64,000 bases of DNA from Pelomonas sp. Root1237 (GCF_001425055.1 NZ_LMDK01000016.1:62001-126000); one strand, 5' to 3'. Shown: positions 52,094 to 60,965, counted from the first letter of the stretch. Made by a program: numbers and translations. The notes: generated from the sequence alone by a model not told the origin.

Positions 52094-53830
52094 TCAGAAG
52101 GTGCGCGAGACGGTGAAGCTGACGTTGGCGCGGTCGCGCAGCGACTGGCCGAAGGTGAGCTGGCGCGGCGAGCCGCTGCCGGCGACGAGGGTCTCGGTGA
52201 AGGTCTTGGCGGTGCCGAAGAAGTCGCTGTAGGTCAGCGCGAAGTTCCAGTCGTTCTGGTACTTGCCCTTCAGCCCGATGCTGTAGTCGCCCGCGCTTGC
52301 CGCACCGCCGGCGAAGTTGGCGATGGACGAGGACCGGCCACCAAAGTTGTAGCCAAGGCCGATGGGCACGGACAGGTCCAGCCCCGCCAGCACCTGGAAG
52401 TACTGCGGCTCGAACAGCATGCGGAAGGCGAAAGCGCCCTTGGTGCTGTTCGGGTCCAGCCCGCCGATACCCATGCTTGCACCCGTCGGGGTCGCGAAGA
52501 TGTCCTTCGTGATGCTGAGCCGGTGGTTGTAGGCCAGCTCGGCCACCACCGCGCCGCCCTGCCACAGCGCGCCGGGTTGCAGCACATAGATGCCCGAGGC
52601 CTGCAGGTGGGCCGTGCGGCCGACGGCGAAGCAGGGGTTGTCGCTGCCGCCGCAGGCCAGCACGGGGCCCAGGCCCAGCACGGCGGGATCGCTCGTCAGC
52701 GGCGCGTTCCAGCGCACCGAGCCTTCGACGGCCCAGTTCAGCTGGCCCACCGACGACGTGACGCTGGCGCCGACCGTCTTGATGTCGTCACCGTAGGCGA
52801 GGTGCACGTTGCCGTTGACGAAGTCGAACACCGGCACGGCCGGCGTCTTGTCGTGGTACTGCGCCGCGTAGAGGCCGAACTCGTAGTCGCCGCCCGTCGG
52901 GCTGAGGCGCAGCTGCACGCCGCCCTGCCCCGAATTGCGCGGCCGCAGGTCCTTGCTCTTGTCGTAGCTCAGCAGGATGGGAGCGCCCTGCGGCGTCAGG
53001 CCGAAGTTGACGGTGCCCGTGCCGACGTAGTCCTGGTTGGAGAAGAAGCTGCCAACGCCCGGGATCTTGCTCGGCCGCCACTTGAGCTGGTAGTAAGCGC
53101 CCAGCGAGATGCCTTCGGCGATCTGCAGCGAACCCGAGATCTGCTCGACCGGCAGCAGCACTTCCTTGAACTGCCAGCCGGGCACGGACACGATCTTGGC
53201 GACGTCGACCGGCCCCTGCGCGTTGGCAATGCCGTTCTGGCCGAAGAACAGGCTTTCGCCCCATTGCAGCGTGTGGCGGCCGATGCGCACGGTGCTCTTC
53301 ATGCCGCCGACCTCGCCCTTGAGGTAGACGAAGGCGTCGAGGAACTCGCCGCTTTGGCCATGCTGGCGGCGGGTGTCGGGCAGGAAGTCGTTGGAGGCTT
53401 GGCCCGTGAAGGTGTTGGAGGTCGGGATCGTCGGGCCGAGGGCGTTGCCGCCGGCGTAGAGCGCGGTGCCGGCATAGCTGTTCTGGCGCAGATAGACCGA
53501 GTCGCGCCAGGCGTTACCGCTTACCCGGGCACCCCAGCCGGGGCCGGCGAGGTCGATCTCGGCCAGCAGGTCGAAGCGGTTGGAGATCTGGCCGCGCTTG
53601 AAGTTGTGGTCGCCGTCGTCTTCATTGACGGTGCCGGGGTCCTTGGCCACGTCCAGCCGCGTCAGCGCGTCGGACGGGTTCTTCAGCCGCACGACGGTGC
53701 TGTACTTGGGCGTCAGGTCTAGGCGCAGCTTGTAGTCGCTGCTGGGCAGCTCGATGCCGAAGGCGTGGGAAGCGGCGGGCAGGGCGAGCGCTGCCGCCAC
53801 CGCCAGCGCATGGCGGGTATGTCTTGTCAT
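52094..53830 (-). CDS. DUF1302 outer-membrane-type protein
   Basis: 578-residue protein with a signal peptide ending PAASHAFG and a beta-rich, aromatic-rich body ending FTVSRTF; the terminal Phe and alternating strands suggest an outer-membrane barrel. FDLLAEIDLAGPGWGARVSGNAWRD, VRIGRHTLQWGESLFFGQNGIA and LGLGPVLACGGSDNPCF are visible. DUF1302 and DUF1329 genes travel together next to hydrophobic-compound catabolism (terpenes, steroids, aromatics). A channel for hydrophobic aromatics across the outer membrane is a plausible role. It lies 20 bases before the DUF1329 gene. Confidence 0.88.
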   Translation of the reverse strand: MTRHTRHALAVAAALALPAASHAFGIELPSSDYKLRLDLTPKYSTVVRLKNPSDALTRLDVAKDPGTVNEDDGDHNFKRGQISNRFDLLAEIDLAGPGWGARVSGNAWRDSVYLRQNSYAGTALYAGGNALGPTIPTSNTFTGQASNDFLPDTRRQHGQSGEFLDAFVYLKGEVGGMKSTVRIGRHTLQWGESLFFGQNGIANAQGPVDVAKIVSVPGWQFKEVLLPVEQISGSLQIAEGISLGAYYQLKWRPSKIPGVGSFFSNQDYVGTGTVNFGLTPQGAPILLSYDKSKDLRPRNSGQGGVQLRLSPTGGDYEFGLYAAQYHDKTPAVPVFDFVNGNVHLAYGDDIKTVGASVTSSVGQLNWAVEGSVRWNAPLTSDPAVLGLGPVLACGGSDNPCFAVGRTAHLQASGIYVLQPGALWQGGAVVAELAYNHRLSITKDIFATPTGASMGIGGLDPNSTKGAFAFRMLFEPQYFQVLAGLDLSVPIGLGYNFGGRSSSIANFAGGAASAGDYSIGLKGKYQNDWNFALTYSDFFGTAKTFTETLVAGSGSPRQLTFGQSLRDRANVSFTVSRTF

Positions 53831-53880
53831 GTTGTCTCCGGTTTTGTAGAAATTTCGGGCTCACCGGCCCGTGCGAGAAA

Positions 53881-55140
53881 TCAGAGTGAGGTCGAGGTCA
53901 GCCCGCCCTCCACTGGCAGGCCGCTGCGCTGCTGGCGACAAGGTGCGGTTTCCAGCAGGAACAGCGATGCGATGGCCCCACAGACGAAGCCGCCGAGGGC
54001 AACGTGCAGCGTGGCGGGCAGGCCGTGGTGCTGGGCCACATAGCCCGCCAGGACGGGTGCCAGCCCGCCGCCGAAGATCTCGCCCGCGCCCGACACGAAG
54101 CCGACCGACGAAGCGATGAGCCCGGCCGGGGCCGCCTCGGTGGCGATGGGCCCCGAGATCAGGCCCAGCAATCCCAAGGCGCACACCGACAGGCCGAACA
54201 GCAGGGTGAACAGCATCTGCGGGTTGGCGCCGGTCTGCCCGAAGGCATACAGCAGCACCGCCGAGCCGATGAAGGCACTGATCGCAACGGGCTTGCGGCC
54301 GATGCGATCCGACAGGGCCGACAGGCCGAACGAACCGACAAAGCCGCCGAAGCCGATGGCCGACACCACGTAGCCCATCTCCTGCGTGCTGAGCTTGAGC
54401 ACATGCTCCAGGTAGATCGGCACCATCGCGCTGATGACGAAGATGCCGGCCATGGCGCACAGCACGGCCAGCATGGCCAGCAAGACATTGCGCGAGCGCA
54501 GCAGCGTGCTCCAACGCGGCGCCGGGGCGGCGGCGGCCCCGGGTGCGCGTGCCGGCGGCGCATCGCTGCGCAAGTTGCGTGCGATCAACACCGCCACGAC
54601 CAGCCCCGGCAGCGCCGACACCATGAACACCCAGTGCCATGACGGCAGCACCTGCAGCAGCTGCGTGGCGATGATGGGCGCGAAGCCCAGGCCGAGCAGC
54701 GAGAACATGCTCAGTTGCAGCCCCTGGTTGAAGCCGCGGCGCGCGGGCAGCGAGGCCTCGCCCGTGGCGGCGATGCTGGCGGGCGTGAACGCGCCTTCGG
54801 CCACGCCCATCACGGCACGGATCAACATCAGGCTGGCGAAGCCGCTGGCCAGGCCCGACAGGCCCGACAGCAGCGAGAACGCCACCATCGTCGTCACAAG
54901 GATCCGCTTGCGACCGATGCTGTCCGACAGCCTTCCCATGAGGATGGACCACGCCCCCCAGGTGAGGCTGAGGACGCCGATCAACGTGCCCAGTTGCTGG
55001 TAGTCCAGCCCCAGGTCTTTCATGATGTGCGGGAACAGCGGCGCAATCATCCAGCGGTCCAACCCGACCAGGCCGAAGCCCAGTCCCATCAGCACGAGCG
55101 TCTTGCGCTCGTAGCCCGTGTCATGCGGGGGGTGTTGCAT
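53881..55140 (-). CDS. MFS transporter in the phenylpropanoid operon
   Basis: 419-residue, 12-span major facilitator. MGLGFGLVGLDRWMIAPLFPHIMKDLGLDYQQLGTLIGVLSLTWGAWSILMGRLSDSIGRKRILV carries the DR-x-x-x-G-R-K loop, and there is a second SDRIGRKPV loop after helix 8. ATG 55140 is the first with family similarity; the longer frame crosses the neighbouring SDR gene. Its place directly after coniferyl-alcohol dehydrogenase and aldehyde dehydrogenase suggests inner-membrane uptake of the aromatic substrate. Specificity is not readable from sequence. Confidence 0.88.
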   Translation of the reverse strand: MQHPPHDTGYERKTLVLMGLGFGLVGLDRWMIAPLFPHIMKDLGLDYQQLGTLIGVLSLTWGAWSILMGRLSDSIGRKRILVTTMVAFSLLSGLSGLASGFASLMLIRAVMGVAEGAFTPASIAATGEASLPARRGFNQGLQLSMFSLLGLGFAPIIATQLLQVLPSWHWVFMVSALPGLVVAVLIARNLRSDAPPARAPGAAAAPAPRWSTLLRSRNVLLAMLAVLCAMAGIFVISAMVPIYLEHVLKLSTQEMGYVVSAIGFGGFVGSFGLSALSDRIGRKPVAISAFIGSAVLLYAFGQTGANPQMLFTLLFGLSVCALGLLGLISGPIATEAAPAGLIASSVGFVSGAGEIFGGGLAPVLAGYVAQHHGLPATLHVALGGFVCGAIASLFLLETAPCRQQRSGLPVEGGLTSTSL

Positions 55141-55166
55141 GTGTGTCTCCTCGGTGCGCGGGAGGG

Positions 55167-55934
55167 TCAGTAGTAGGTGGAGGCCAGGCCGCCATCCACC
55201 GGCAGGTTGACGCCGCTGACCCAGCGCGACTCGTCGGCGCACAGGAAGGCCACCACCGGCGCGACCTCGTCGGCCAGCGCGGGGCGCTTGATGCGGTGCG
55301 AGTCCTTCTGCACGCGCTCCTCGCCGAGCATCTGCACGAAGTCGCCGAGGATGGGCGTCAGCACCGGGCCGGGCGCGACGCAGTTCATGCGCACGCCGCT
55401 GCCCAGGAACCATTTCTGCGACTGGGTCAGGGTCCAGACGATCAGCGCTTCCTTGAAGTACTGGTAGCAGGTCTCCTGCGGCACCGGCTTCTTCGCGAGG
55501 AAGGCCAGGCCGGCCTCGAAGTTCGGCGTCTCGGCCAGCGCCTTGTGCAGGTCCAGCCGCGCCGGCCACTCGGCGCCGAGGATGGAGGCGATGTTGACGA
55601 TGGCGCCGCCCTGGGGCAGGCGCTCCATCGCGCGGGTGCAGAGGTGGCGCAGGCCGAGGTAGTTGACGCGGGCCACCAGGTCCACCGGCGCGGTGCCGGG
55701 CACGCCGGCGATGTTGCACAGCGCGTCGAAGCGCTCGGGCAGCAGCTTGAAGGCGGCGTCGATGGCGGCCTGCTCGGACAGGTCGGCCTTGATGAAGCCG
55801 TCCAGCGTCAGCAGCGGCTCGTTGCGGTCCACGCCGATGACGCGGGCGCCCTTGAGGCGCAGGAAGCGCGCGGTCTCGGCGCCGATGCCGGAGCTGACGC
55901 CGGTGATGACGATGGTCTTGCCTTGGAAGTTCAT
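55167..55934 (-). CDS. calA: Coniferyl-alcohol dehydrogenase
   Basis: 255-residue NAD-dependent SDR. TGVSSGIG at 11-18, Asp-rich VIGVDRNEPLLTLDGFIKADLS, CNIAGVPGT, and the active-site YQYFK (YxxxK) with an inserted loop RLDLHKALAETPNFEAGLAFLAKKPVPQETCYQ typical of CalA. The protein oxidises coniferyl alcohol to coniferyl aldehyde in ferulate/eugenol pathways. The calA assignment rests on the length, the TLDGFIKADLS and the conserved C-terminus RWVSGVNLPVDGGLAS. It is preceded by the aldehyde dehydrogenase gene, 28 bases away. Confidence 0.85.
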   Translation of the reverse strand: MNFQGKTIVITGVSSGIGAETARFLRLKGARVIGVDRNEPLLTLDGFIKADLSEQAAIDAAFKLLPERFDALCNIAGVPGTAPVDLVARVNYLGLRHLCTRAMERLPQGGAIVNIASILGAEWPARLDLHKALAETPNFEAGLAFLAKKPVPQETCYQYFKEALIVWTLTQSQKWFLGSGVRMNCVAPGPVLTPILGDFVQMLGEERVQKDSHRIKRPALADEVAPVVAFLCADESRWVSGVNLPVDGGLASTYY

Positions 55935-55962
55935 GCTTGTCTCCTGTTGGTTTGTTGTCGCG

Positions 55963-57426
55963 TCAGAACGGGAATTGAGGAGGCGTGTCTTTCACGGTCA
56001 GCCACTGCCAGGTGCTGAACTGCTCCCAATCGCCGGGGCCGCCGTGCGAGTTGCCGTTGCCGGCGATGCCGGGGCCGCCGAAGGGGTTGACCGCGTCGTC
56101 GTTGACGGTCTGGTCGTTGATGTGGACCATGCCGGCGCGCAGCTGGTTGCCCACCGCCAGGGCGCGACCCACGGACTTGGAGATCACGCCCGCCGCCAGG
56201 CCGCCATGGCCGGTGTTGGCCAGCGCCACGGCCTCCTCGTCGGTCTTGAAGGTGACGAGATTGACGACCGGGCCGAAGGTCTCGTCGTCGAAGGCCGGCA
56301 TGCCGGGCTTCACGCCGGCCAGCACGGTCGGCTTGTAGAAGAGGCGGTCGTAGCTGCCACCGGCCAGCAGCTGGGCGCCGGCCTTGACGCTGGCCTGCAC
56401 GGCGGCGTGCACGCGGTCGCGCTGGCGCTCGTCGATCAGGGGCCCAAGGGCAACCTGGCCGGTCGCGCCGTCGCCCACGGGCAGGTGCTGGGCCTTGGCC
56501 ACCAGGCGCTCGGTGATGGCCGGCGCGATGGATTCGTGCACCAGCACGCGGTTGCTGGCCATGCAGATCTGGCCTTGGTGCAGCCAGGCGCCCCAGGCGA
56601 TGTTGCTGGCGGCGAGGTCGAGGTCGGCGTCATCGAGCACGACGAGCGCATTGCTGCCGCCGAGTTCCAGCGAGACCTTCTTCAGGTGCCGCCCCGCCAG
56701 TTCGCCGATGCGCCGGCCCACGCCGGCCGAGCCGGTGAAGGAGATCATCGCAACGGCCGGGTCGGTGACGAGCGCCTCGCCCACATCGGCACCGCCGGGC
56801 AGCACGTGCAGCAGGCCGGCGGGCAGGCCGGCGGCCTCGAAGACCTGGGCGATCATGAAACCGCCGCTGACCGGCGTGCGCGGATCGGGCTTGATGATGA
56901 CGGCGTTGCCTGCGGCCAGCGCCGGGGCGACGACGCGCAGCGTCAGGATGAGCGGGAAGTTGAACGGCGAGATGACGCCCACGACACCCAGCGGCACGCG
57001 CCGGGCGATGGACATGCGGCCCGGCGTGCTGGGCAAGACCTGGCCCTGCGACTGCAGCGGCATGGCGGCGGCGATCTGGCAGAAGGCGATGGCCTCGCGC
57101 AGCTCGTGCTGGCCCTTGGGCAGGATGGCGCCGCTCTCGCGGGTGACGAAGAGCGCCAGTTCGTCGAAATGCTGCTGGAACAGCTGGGCGGCGCGCAGGA
57201 AGACGGCGGCGCGCTCGCGCGGCGGCAGCGCAGCCCAGGCGGCCTGGGCGGTGGTGGCGGCAAGGGTCGCGGGCGGCACGTCGGCGGCCACGGCGCGGCC
57301 GGTGCGCACCAGCACGGCGCCCGTCGCGGGCTCGATCAGGTCGGCGGCCTGCGAGGCGGCGCGCCAGCCGCTGCTGTACAGGTGTTCACGCCACAGCGTG
57401 GGGTCGAGTAGGGGCTGAGGGGTCAT
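55963..57426 (-). CDS. Aromatic aldehyde dehydrogenase (benzaldehyde/vanillin/coniferyl aldehyde type)
   Basis: 487-residue NAD(P)-dependent aldehyde dehydrogenase. Catalytic Cys in GAWLHQGQICMASNR, Glu in KKVSLELGGSNALVVLDDADLDLAA, cofactor region PFNFPLILTLRVVAPALAAGNAVIIKPDPRTPVSGG and the C-terminal HINDQTVNDDAVNPFGG...GNSHGGPGDWEQFSTWQWLTV match the benzaldehyde/vanillin dehydrogenase group. ATG 57426 is 52 bases after the predicted transcription start of the sigma-54 promoter. It probably oxidises the product of CalA, giving ferulate, but could act on vanillin. Confidence 0.88.
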   Translation of the reverse strand: MTPQPLLDPTLWREHLYSSGWRAASQAADLIEPATGAVLVRTGRAVAADVPPATLAATTAQAAWAALPPRERAAVFLRAAQLFQQHFDELALFVTRESGAILPKGQHELREAIAFCQIAAAMPLQSQGQVLPSTPGRMSIARRVPLGVVGVISPFNFPLILTLRVVAPALAAGNAVIIKPDPRTPVSGGFMIAQVFEAAGLPAGLLHVLPGGADVGEALVTDPAVAMISFTGSAGVGRRIGELAGRHLKKVSLELGGSNALVVLDDADLDLAASNIAWGAWLHQGQICMASNRVLVHESIAPAITERLVAKAQHLPVGDGATGQVALGPLIDERQRDRVHAAVQASVKAGAQLLAGGSYDRLFYKPTVLAGVKPGMPAFDDETFGPVVNLVTFKTDEEAVALANTGHGGLAAGVISKSVGRALAVGNQLRAGMVHINDQTVNDDAVNPFGGPGIAGNGNSHGGPGDWEQFSTWQWLTVKDTPPQFPF

Positions 57427-57488
57427 GGCGGGGCTGCTGAGGTGGGTTGCGAAAAGCGCGAACTCGGTGCTCGCTTGCCCACTTGCAG

Positions 57489-57504
57489 TGCAACGCGTGT
57501 GCCA
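57489..57504 (-). promoter_or_regulatory. Sigma-54 promoter of the aldehyde dehydrogenase-calA operon
   Basis: On the minus strand TGGCAC-ACGCG-TTGCA (57504 to 57489) matches the -24/-12 consensus TGGCAC-N5-TTGCW exactly, with ten bases between GG and GC. It predicts a transcript start near 57478, about 52 bases before the aldehyde dehydrogenase ATG. A V4R-type sigma-54 activator is divergent from it, and ihfA is in the same genome window. Confidence 0.85.
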
Positions 57505-57557
57505 CGCCGTGCCAGCGCGCCGCGCCACCGAGGTGCACCACTGCGCCACGACAGATC

Positions 57558-57574
57558 GTTTTCAGAGTGAAAAC
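57558..57574. promoter_or_regulatory. Inverted repeat between promoter and enhancer
   Basis: GTTTTC-AGAGT-GAAAAC, 54 bases upstream of the -24 element, in a locally AT-rich patch. It may be an accessory or IHF-like site, or a regulator half-site; no consensus was confirmed. Confidence 0.3.
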
Positions 57575-57641
57575 ATCGACCTCCCTCGGGACTTTCCCTG
57601 GCCCCGGAAAAAATGCACCAAACGCGGGTTATCCCCCGACA

Positions 57642-57655
57642 TTGATATTTATCAA
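57642..57655. promoter_or_regulatory. Candidate upstream activator site for the sigma-54 regulator
   Basis: TTGATA-TT-TATCAA is a perfect inverted repeat with TTGA/TCAA outer arms, the ends shared by XylR/DmpR-class binding sites. It lies about 140 bases upstream of the -24 element, a normal enhancer distance, and just before the regulator gene, so it could also be an autoregulatory site. Confidence 0.55.
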
Positions 57656-57709
57656 ATGAAAACAATTCGAGGGAGTGACAAGCCGCCGACCTGCTCAATT
57701 CATCACCTC

Positions 57710-59512
57710 ATGACCAAGCTACCTCGCATCTCCCTGGCCGAAGTGGCCCGCCAGACCGGCACCATGCTGAAGCGGGGCGACAGCAAGCACTTCGTCGAGG
57801 ACCAGGCGCCGACGATGGGCGACCTGACCGAGTCGCTGTTCTTCTCGCCCGGCGATGGCCGCATCTGGCTGAACGACCAGCGCATGCTGTTGCTGCACAG
57901 CTCCTCCGTCGGTCACCTGCGCCGCGAGCTGATCGACACCCTCGGCATGGAGCGAGCGCGCGGCCTGCTGACGCGGGCCGGCTATGTGTCCGGCGCCCGC
58001 GACGCCCAGCTCGTGCGCGAGCGCTGGCCCAATGCCGACGCGGCCAACGTCTTCATGGCCGGCACGCGGCTGCATGCACTCGAAGGCGTGGTCAAGGTGA
58101 CGCCGCTCGCCTTCGACTTCGACATCCACCGCGGCACCTACGAGGGCGAGTTCCTGTGGGAGCACTCCAGCGAAGACGATGAGCACATCAGCGCCTACGG
58201 TGTCGGCACCGAGGCCGCCTGCTGGTCGCAGGTGGGCTATGCCACCGGCTACGTGACCAGCCTGTTCGGCCAGCTCGTGATCTTTCGCGAGATCGAGTGC
58301 CGTTCGATGGGCGCCAGCGCCTGCCGCGTGATCGGCCGCCACGCTGCGGCCTGGGGTGACATCAGCGAAGACCTGCGCTATCTCGAAGCCAAGGAATTCC
58401 ATCGCCTGAACGCCGCCGAGTCCGCGCCCGCCGAGGCGCCGGCGGCCGCCACTCCCGCAGGCTCGGATGAACGGCCCAGCGCCGAGCGCCACGACATCGT
58501 CGGCGCGTCGTCGGCCTTCACGTCCGCCTGCCATCAACTGGCCCGCGTGGCCGGCACGCGCGCCACGGTGCTGTTCACCGGCGAGTCGGGTGTCGGCAAG
58601 GAGGCCTTCGCGCACCGGCTGCACCGCATCAGCGCGCGCGCCGCCCAGCCCTTCGTGGCCGTGAACTGCGCCGCCATTCCCGAGACGCTGATCGAGAGCG
58701 AGCTCTTCGGCGTCGAGCGCGGCGCGTTCACCGGCGCCAGCCAGTCACGCCCGGGGCGCTTCGAGCGGGCGGACGGCGGCACGCTGTTCCTCGACGAGAT
58801 CGCCACGCTCAGCCTGGTCAGCCAGGGGAAGCTTTTGCGCGCGCTGCAGGAGGGCGAGGTCGAACGGGTGGGTGGCACGCGCACGTTGCAACTGGACGTG
58901 CGCGTCGTCGCCGCAACCAACGTGGACCTGCAGGCCGAGGTGCGCGCCGGGCGCTTCCGCGAGGATCTTTTCTACCGCCTGAACGTCTACCCCATCCACC
59001 TGCCGCCGCTGCGCGAGCGGCGCGACGACATCCCGCTGCTGATGACGCATTTCCTGCGTCGCGAAGCGCAACGCCACGGTCGCCACCCGACCGGCTTCAC
59101 GCCACGCGCCGTGCGGGCCATGCTGCACTACGCCTTCCCGGGCAACATCCGCGAGCTGCAGAACCTGGTGGAGCGCGGCGTCATCTCGGCCGAGGACGAC
59201 CAGGCCATCGACGTGGCCCACATGTTCCGCCGCGAACAGCTCAGCGATGAGGCCCTGCTGACCATCGGCGCCCATGGCACGCTGCAAAAGGCGGCCGCGC
59301 CGCCGCCGCGCCTGCTCGACCTGCTCGGCGAGGCCCTGCAAACCGGCGGGGCCGGCCATGTCGAGCTGGACGCCATCGAGCGCCAGCTGCTGCAGGAAGC
59401 CACCGAGGCCGAGAACGGCAACCTGGCTGCGGCTGCCCGTCGGCTGGGCATCACGCGGGCGCAACTGGCCTATCGGCTGCAACGCGCCGCCCAGCCGCCT
59501 TCACCTGGTTGA
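57710..59512 (+). CDS. Sigma-54-dependent activator with V4R sensor (XylR/DmpR/PoxR class)
   Basis: 600-residue three-domain regulator. N-terminal XylR_N and V4R domain (about 40-215; RLHALEGVVKVTPLAFDFD, EAACWSQVGYATGYVTSLFGQLVIFREIECRSMGASACRVIG) binds aromatics in this class. The AAA+ domain (about 260-490) has Walker A GESGVGKE, GAFTGAS for sigma-54 contact, GTLFLDEIA (Walker B) and the arginine finger region FPGNIRELQNLVERG. The C-terminal Fis-type HTH is LAAAARRLGITRAQLAYRL. ATG 57710 or 57656 are alternative starts. It is divergent from the aldehyde dehydrogenase operon and should respond to a phenylpropanoid. Confidence 0.9.
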   Translation: MTKLPRISLAEVARQTGTMLKRGDSKHFVEDQAPTMGDLTESLFFSPGDGRIWLNDQRMLLLHSSSVGHLRRELIDTLGMERARGLLTRAGYVSGARDAQLVRERWPNADAANVFMAGTRLHALEGVVKVTPLAFDFDIHRGTYEGEFLWEHSSEDDEHISAYGVGTEAACWSQVGYATGYVTSLFGQLVIFREIECRSMGASACRVIGRHAAAWGDISEDLRYLEAKEFHRLNAAESAPAEAPAAATPAGSDERPSAERHDIVGASSAFTSACHQLARVAGTRATVLFTGESGVGKEAFAHRLHRISARAAQPFVAVNCAAIPETLIESELFGVERGAFTGASQSRPGRFERADGGTLFLDEIATLSLVSQGKLLRALQEGEVERVGGTRTLQLDVRVVAATNVDLQAEVRAGRFREDLFYRLNVYPIHLPPLRERRDDIPLLMTHFLRREAQRHGRHPTGFTPRAVRAMLHYAFPGNIRELQNLVERGVISAEDDQAIDVAHMFRREQLSDEALLTIGAHGTLQKAAAPPPRLLDLLGEALQTGGAGHVELDAIERQLLQEATEAENGNLAAAARRLGITRAQLAYRLQRAAQPPSPG

Positions 59513-59659
59513 AGTGCGCAGATCAGTTGTTTTAACAAATCAATTGCCAGCACCGCGACGAGTGAAGACTCGGCCCGCCGCGAGCGAACGGCTGCACTTA
59601 TAAGGTTGATCTCGTCGATTCAAGGATCAAGTTGTCGGTGCAAACCCTAGATGCAGTCC

Positions 59660-59689
59660 TGATGATTTAGTTAATACTGTTAATCATCA
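59660..59689. promoter_or_regulatory. Inverted repeat upstream of the thiolase operon
   Basis: Perfect eight-base arms TGATGATT (59660-59667) and AATCATCA (59682-59689) with a 14-base spacer lie 34 bases before the thiolase ATG in an AT-rich patch. No sigma-54 -24/-12 match was found in 59513-59723, so this operon probably uses another promoter and a separate, possibly MarR-like, repressor. The 211-base gap contains no gene. Confidence 0.5.
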
Positions 59690-59723
59690 ACAGCCTCGAA
59701 GCTGGCCTGCGCCAGCCGCACCC

Positions 59724-60965
59724 ATGTCCGACTTCTCCGCCCGATTCGACGACCACTGGCTGCTCGGTGGCGCGCGCACGCCCTGGGTCGATTACTGCGG
59801 CGCGCTTGCCGAGATCTCTCCCATCGACCTCGGCATCAAGGCGGCCCGCGCCGCACTGGAGCGCACCGGCGTGGCGGGCAGCGCCATCGACTCGGTGGTC
59901 ACCGCCTCCATGGCGCAGGCGTCGTTCGATGCCTACATGCTGCCGCGCCACGTCGGCCTGTATGCCGGCGTGCCCATAGCCGTGCCGGCCATCCTCGTGC
60001 AGCGCATCTGCGGCAGCGGCTTCGAGATCATTCGCCAGGCGGCCGACCAGATCACCCTCGGCTACGCCAGCCTCGCACTGGTGGTGGGCGCGGAGTCGAT
60101 GTCGCGCAACCCGATCTGCGCCTACACCCACCGCAGCGGCTTCAAGCTCGGCGCGCCGGTCGACTTCAAGGACTTCCTCTGGGAGGCGCTCGACGACCCC
60201 GCCGCCAAGGTCTCGATGATCCAGACGGCCGAGAACCTGGCCAAGAAATACGGCATCACCCGCGCCGAGGTCGATGCCTACGCCGCCGCCTCCTTCGAGC
60301 GTGCGCTGAGCGCCCAGGCCGACGGCTTCCTCGCGGGCGAGATCGCGCCGGTGACCAGCGAGCGCTTCGAACTGGCAGGCTACGAGCCGCGCGGCATCAA
60401 GCTGCCGCGCAAGGTGGCCGCCGCGGACCGCGACACCCACCCCCGCCCCTCCTCGCCCGAAGCTCTGGCCGCGTTGCGCGCAGTCTATGAAGGCGGCGTG
60501 CAGACGGCCGGCAACTCCGCAGCCCTGGTCGATGGCGCGGCGGCCGTCGTCGTGGCCTCGGGCGCGCAGGTGCGTGACCGCGGGCTGACGCCTATCGCCC
60601 GGCTTCGCGGCGCGGCAGCGGCAGGCGTGCCGCCCGAGATCATGGGCATAGGCCCGGCGCCGGCCATCCGCGCGCTGTTGCAGCGCTGCGAGCTGAAGCT
60701 GTCGGACATCGACCTCTTCGAGATCAACGAGGCCCAGGGCGCCCAGACCCTGGCCTGCGTGAAGGAGCTCGGCCTGGACCTGGACCGGCTCAACGTCAAC
60801 GGCGGCTCCATCGCCCTTGGCCACCCGCTCGCCGCCACCGGCGTGCGCCTCACCCTCACCGCCGCCCGCGAACTGCAACGCCGTGGCGGTCGCTACGCGG
60901 TCGTCTCCGCCTGCGTCGGCGGCGGCCAAGGCATGGCCTTGCTCATCGAGAACACACAAGCATGA
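59724..60965 (+). CDS. Acetyl-CoA acyltransferase (thiolase)
   Basis: 413-residue thiolase. Active Cys in QRICGSGFEI (about 92-101), His in GHPLAATGVRL and second Cys in SACVGGGQG are present, as is the NGGSIALGHP loop. Thiolases cleave or form 3-ketoacyl-CoA. In this operon it could release acetyl-CoA from the side chain of a phenylpropanoyl-CoA by a beta-oxidation route. Its stop overlaps the CoA-transferase start (ATGA). Confidence 0.92.
   Translation: MSDFSARFDDHWLLGGARTPWVDYCGALAEISPIDLGIKAARAALERTGVAGSAIDSVVTASMAQASFDAYMLPRHVGLYAGVPIAVPAILVQRICGSGFEIIRQAADQITLGYASLALVVGAESMSRNPICAYTHRSGFKLGAPVDFKDFLWEALDDPAAKVSMIQTAENLAKKYGITRAEVDAYAAASFERALSAQADGFLAGEIAPVTSERFELAGYEPRGIKLPRKVAAADRDTHPRPSSPEALAALRAVYEGGVQTAGNSAALVDGAAAVVVASGAQVRDRGLTPIARLRGAAAAGVPPEIMGIGPAPAIRALLQRCELKLSDIDLFEINEAQGAQTLACVKELGLDLDRLNVNGGSIALGHPLAATGVRLTLTAARELQRRGGRYAVVSACVGGGQGMALLIENTQA

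Noticed and set aside
59513-59723. Sigma-54 promoter for the thiolase operon
   Set aside because: Every GG in the gap was checked for GC ten bases later and none gave a -24/-12 match.
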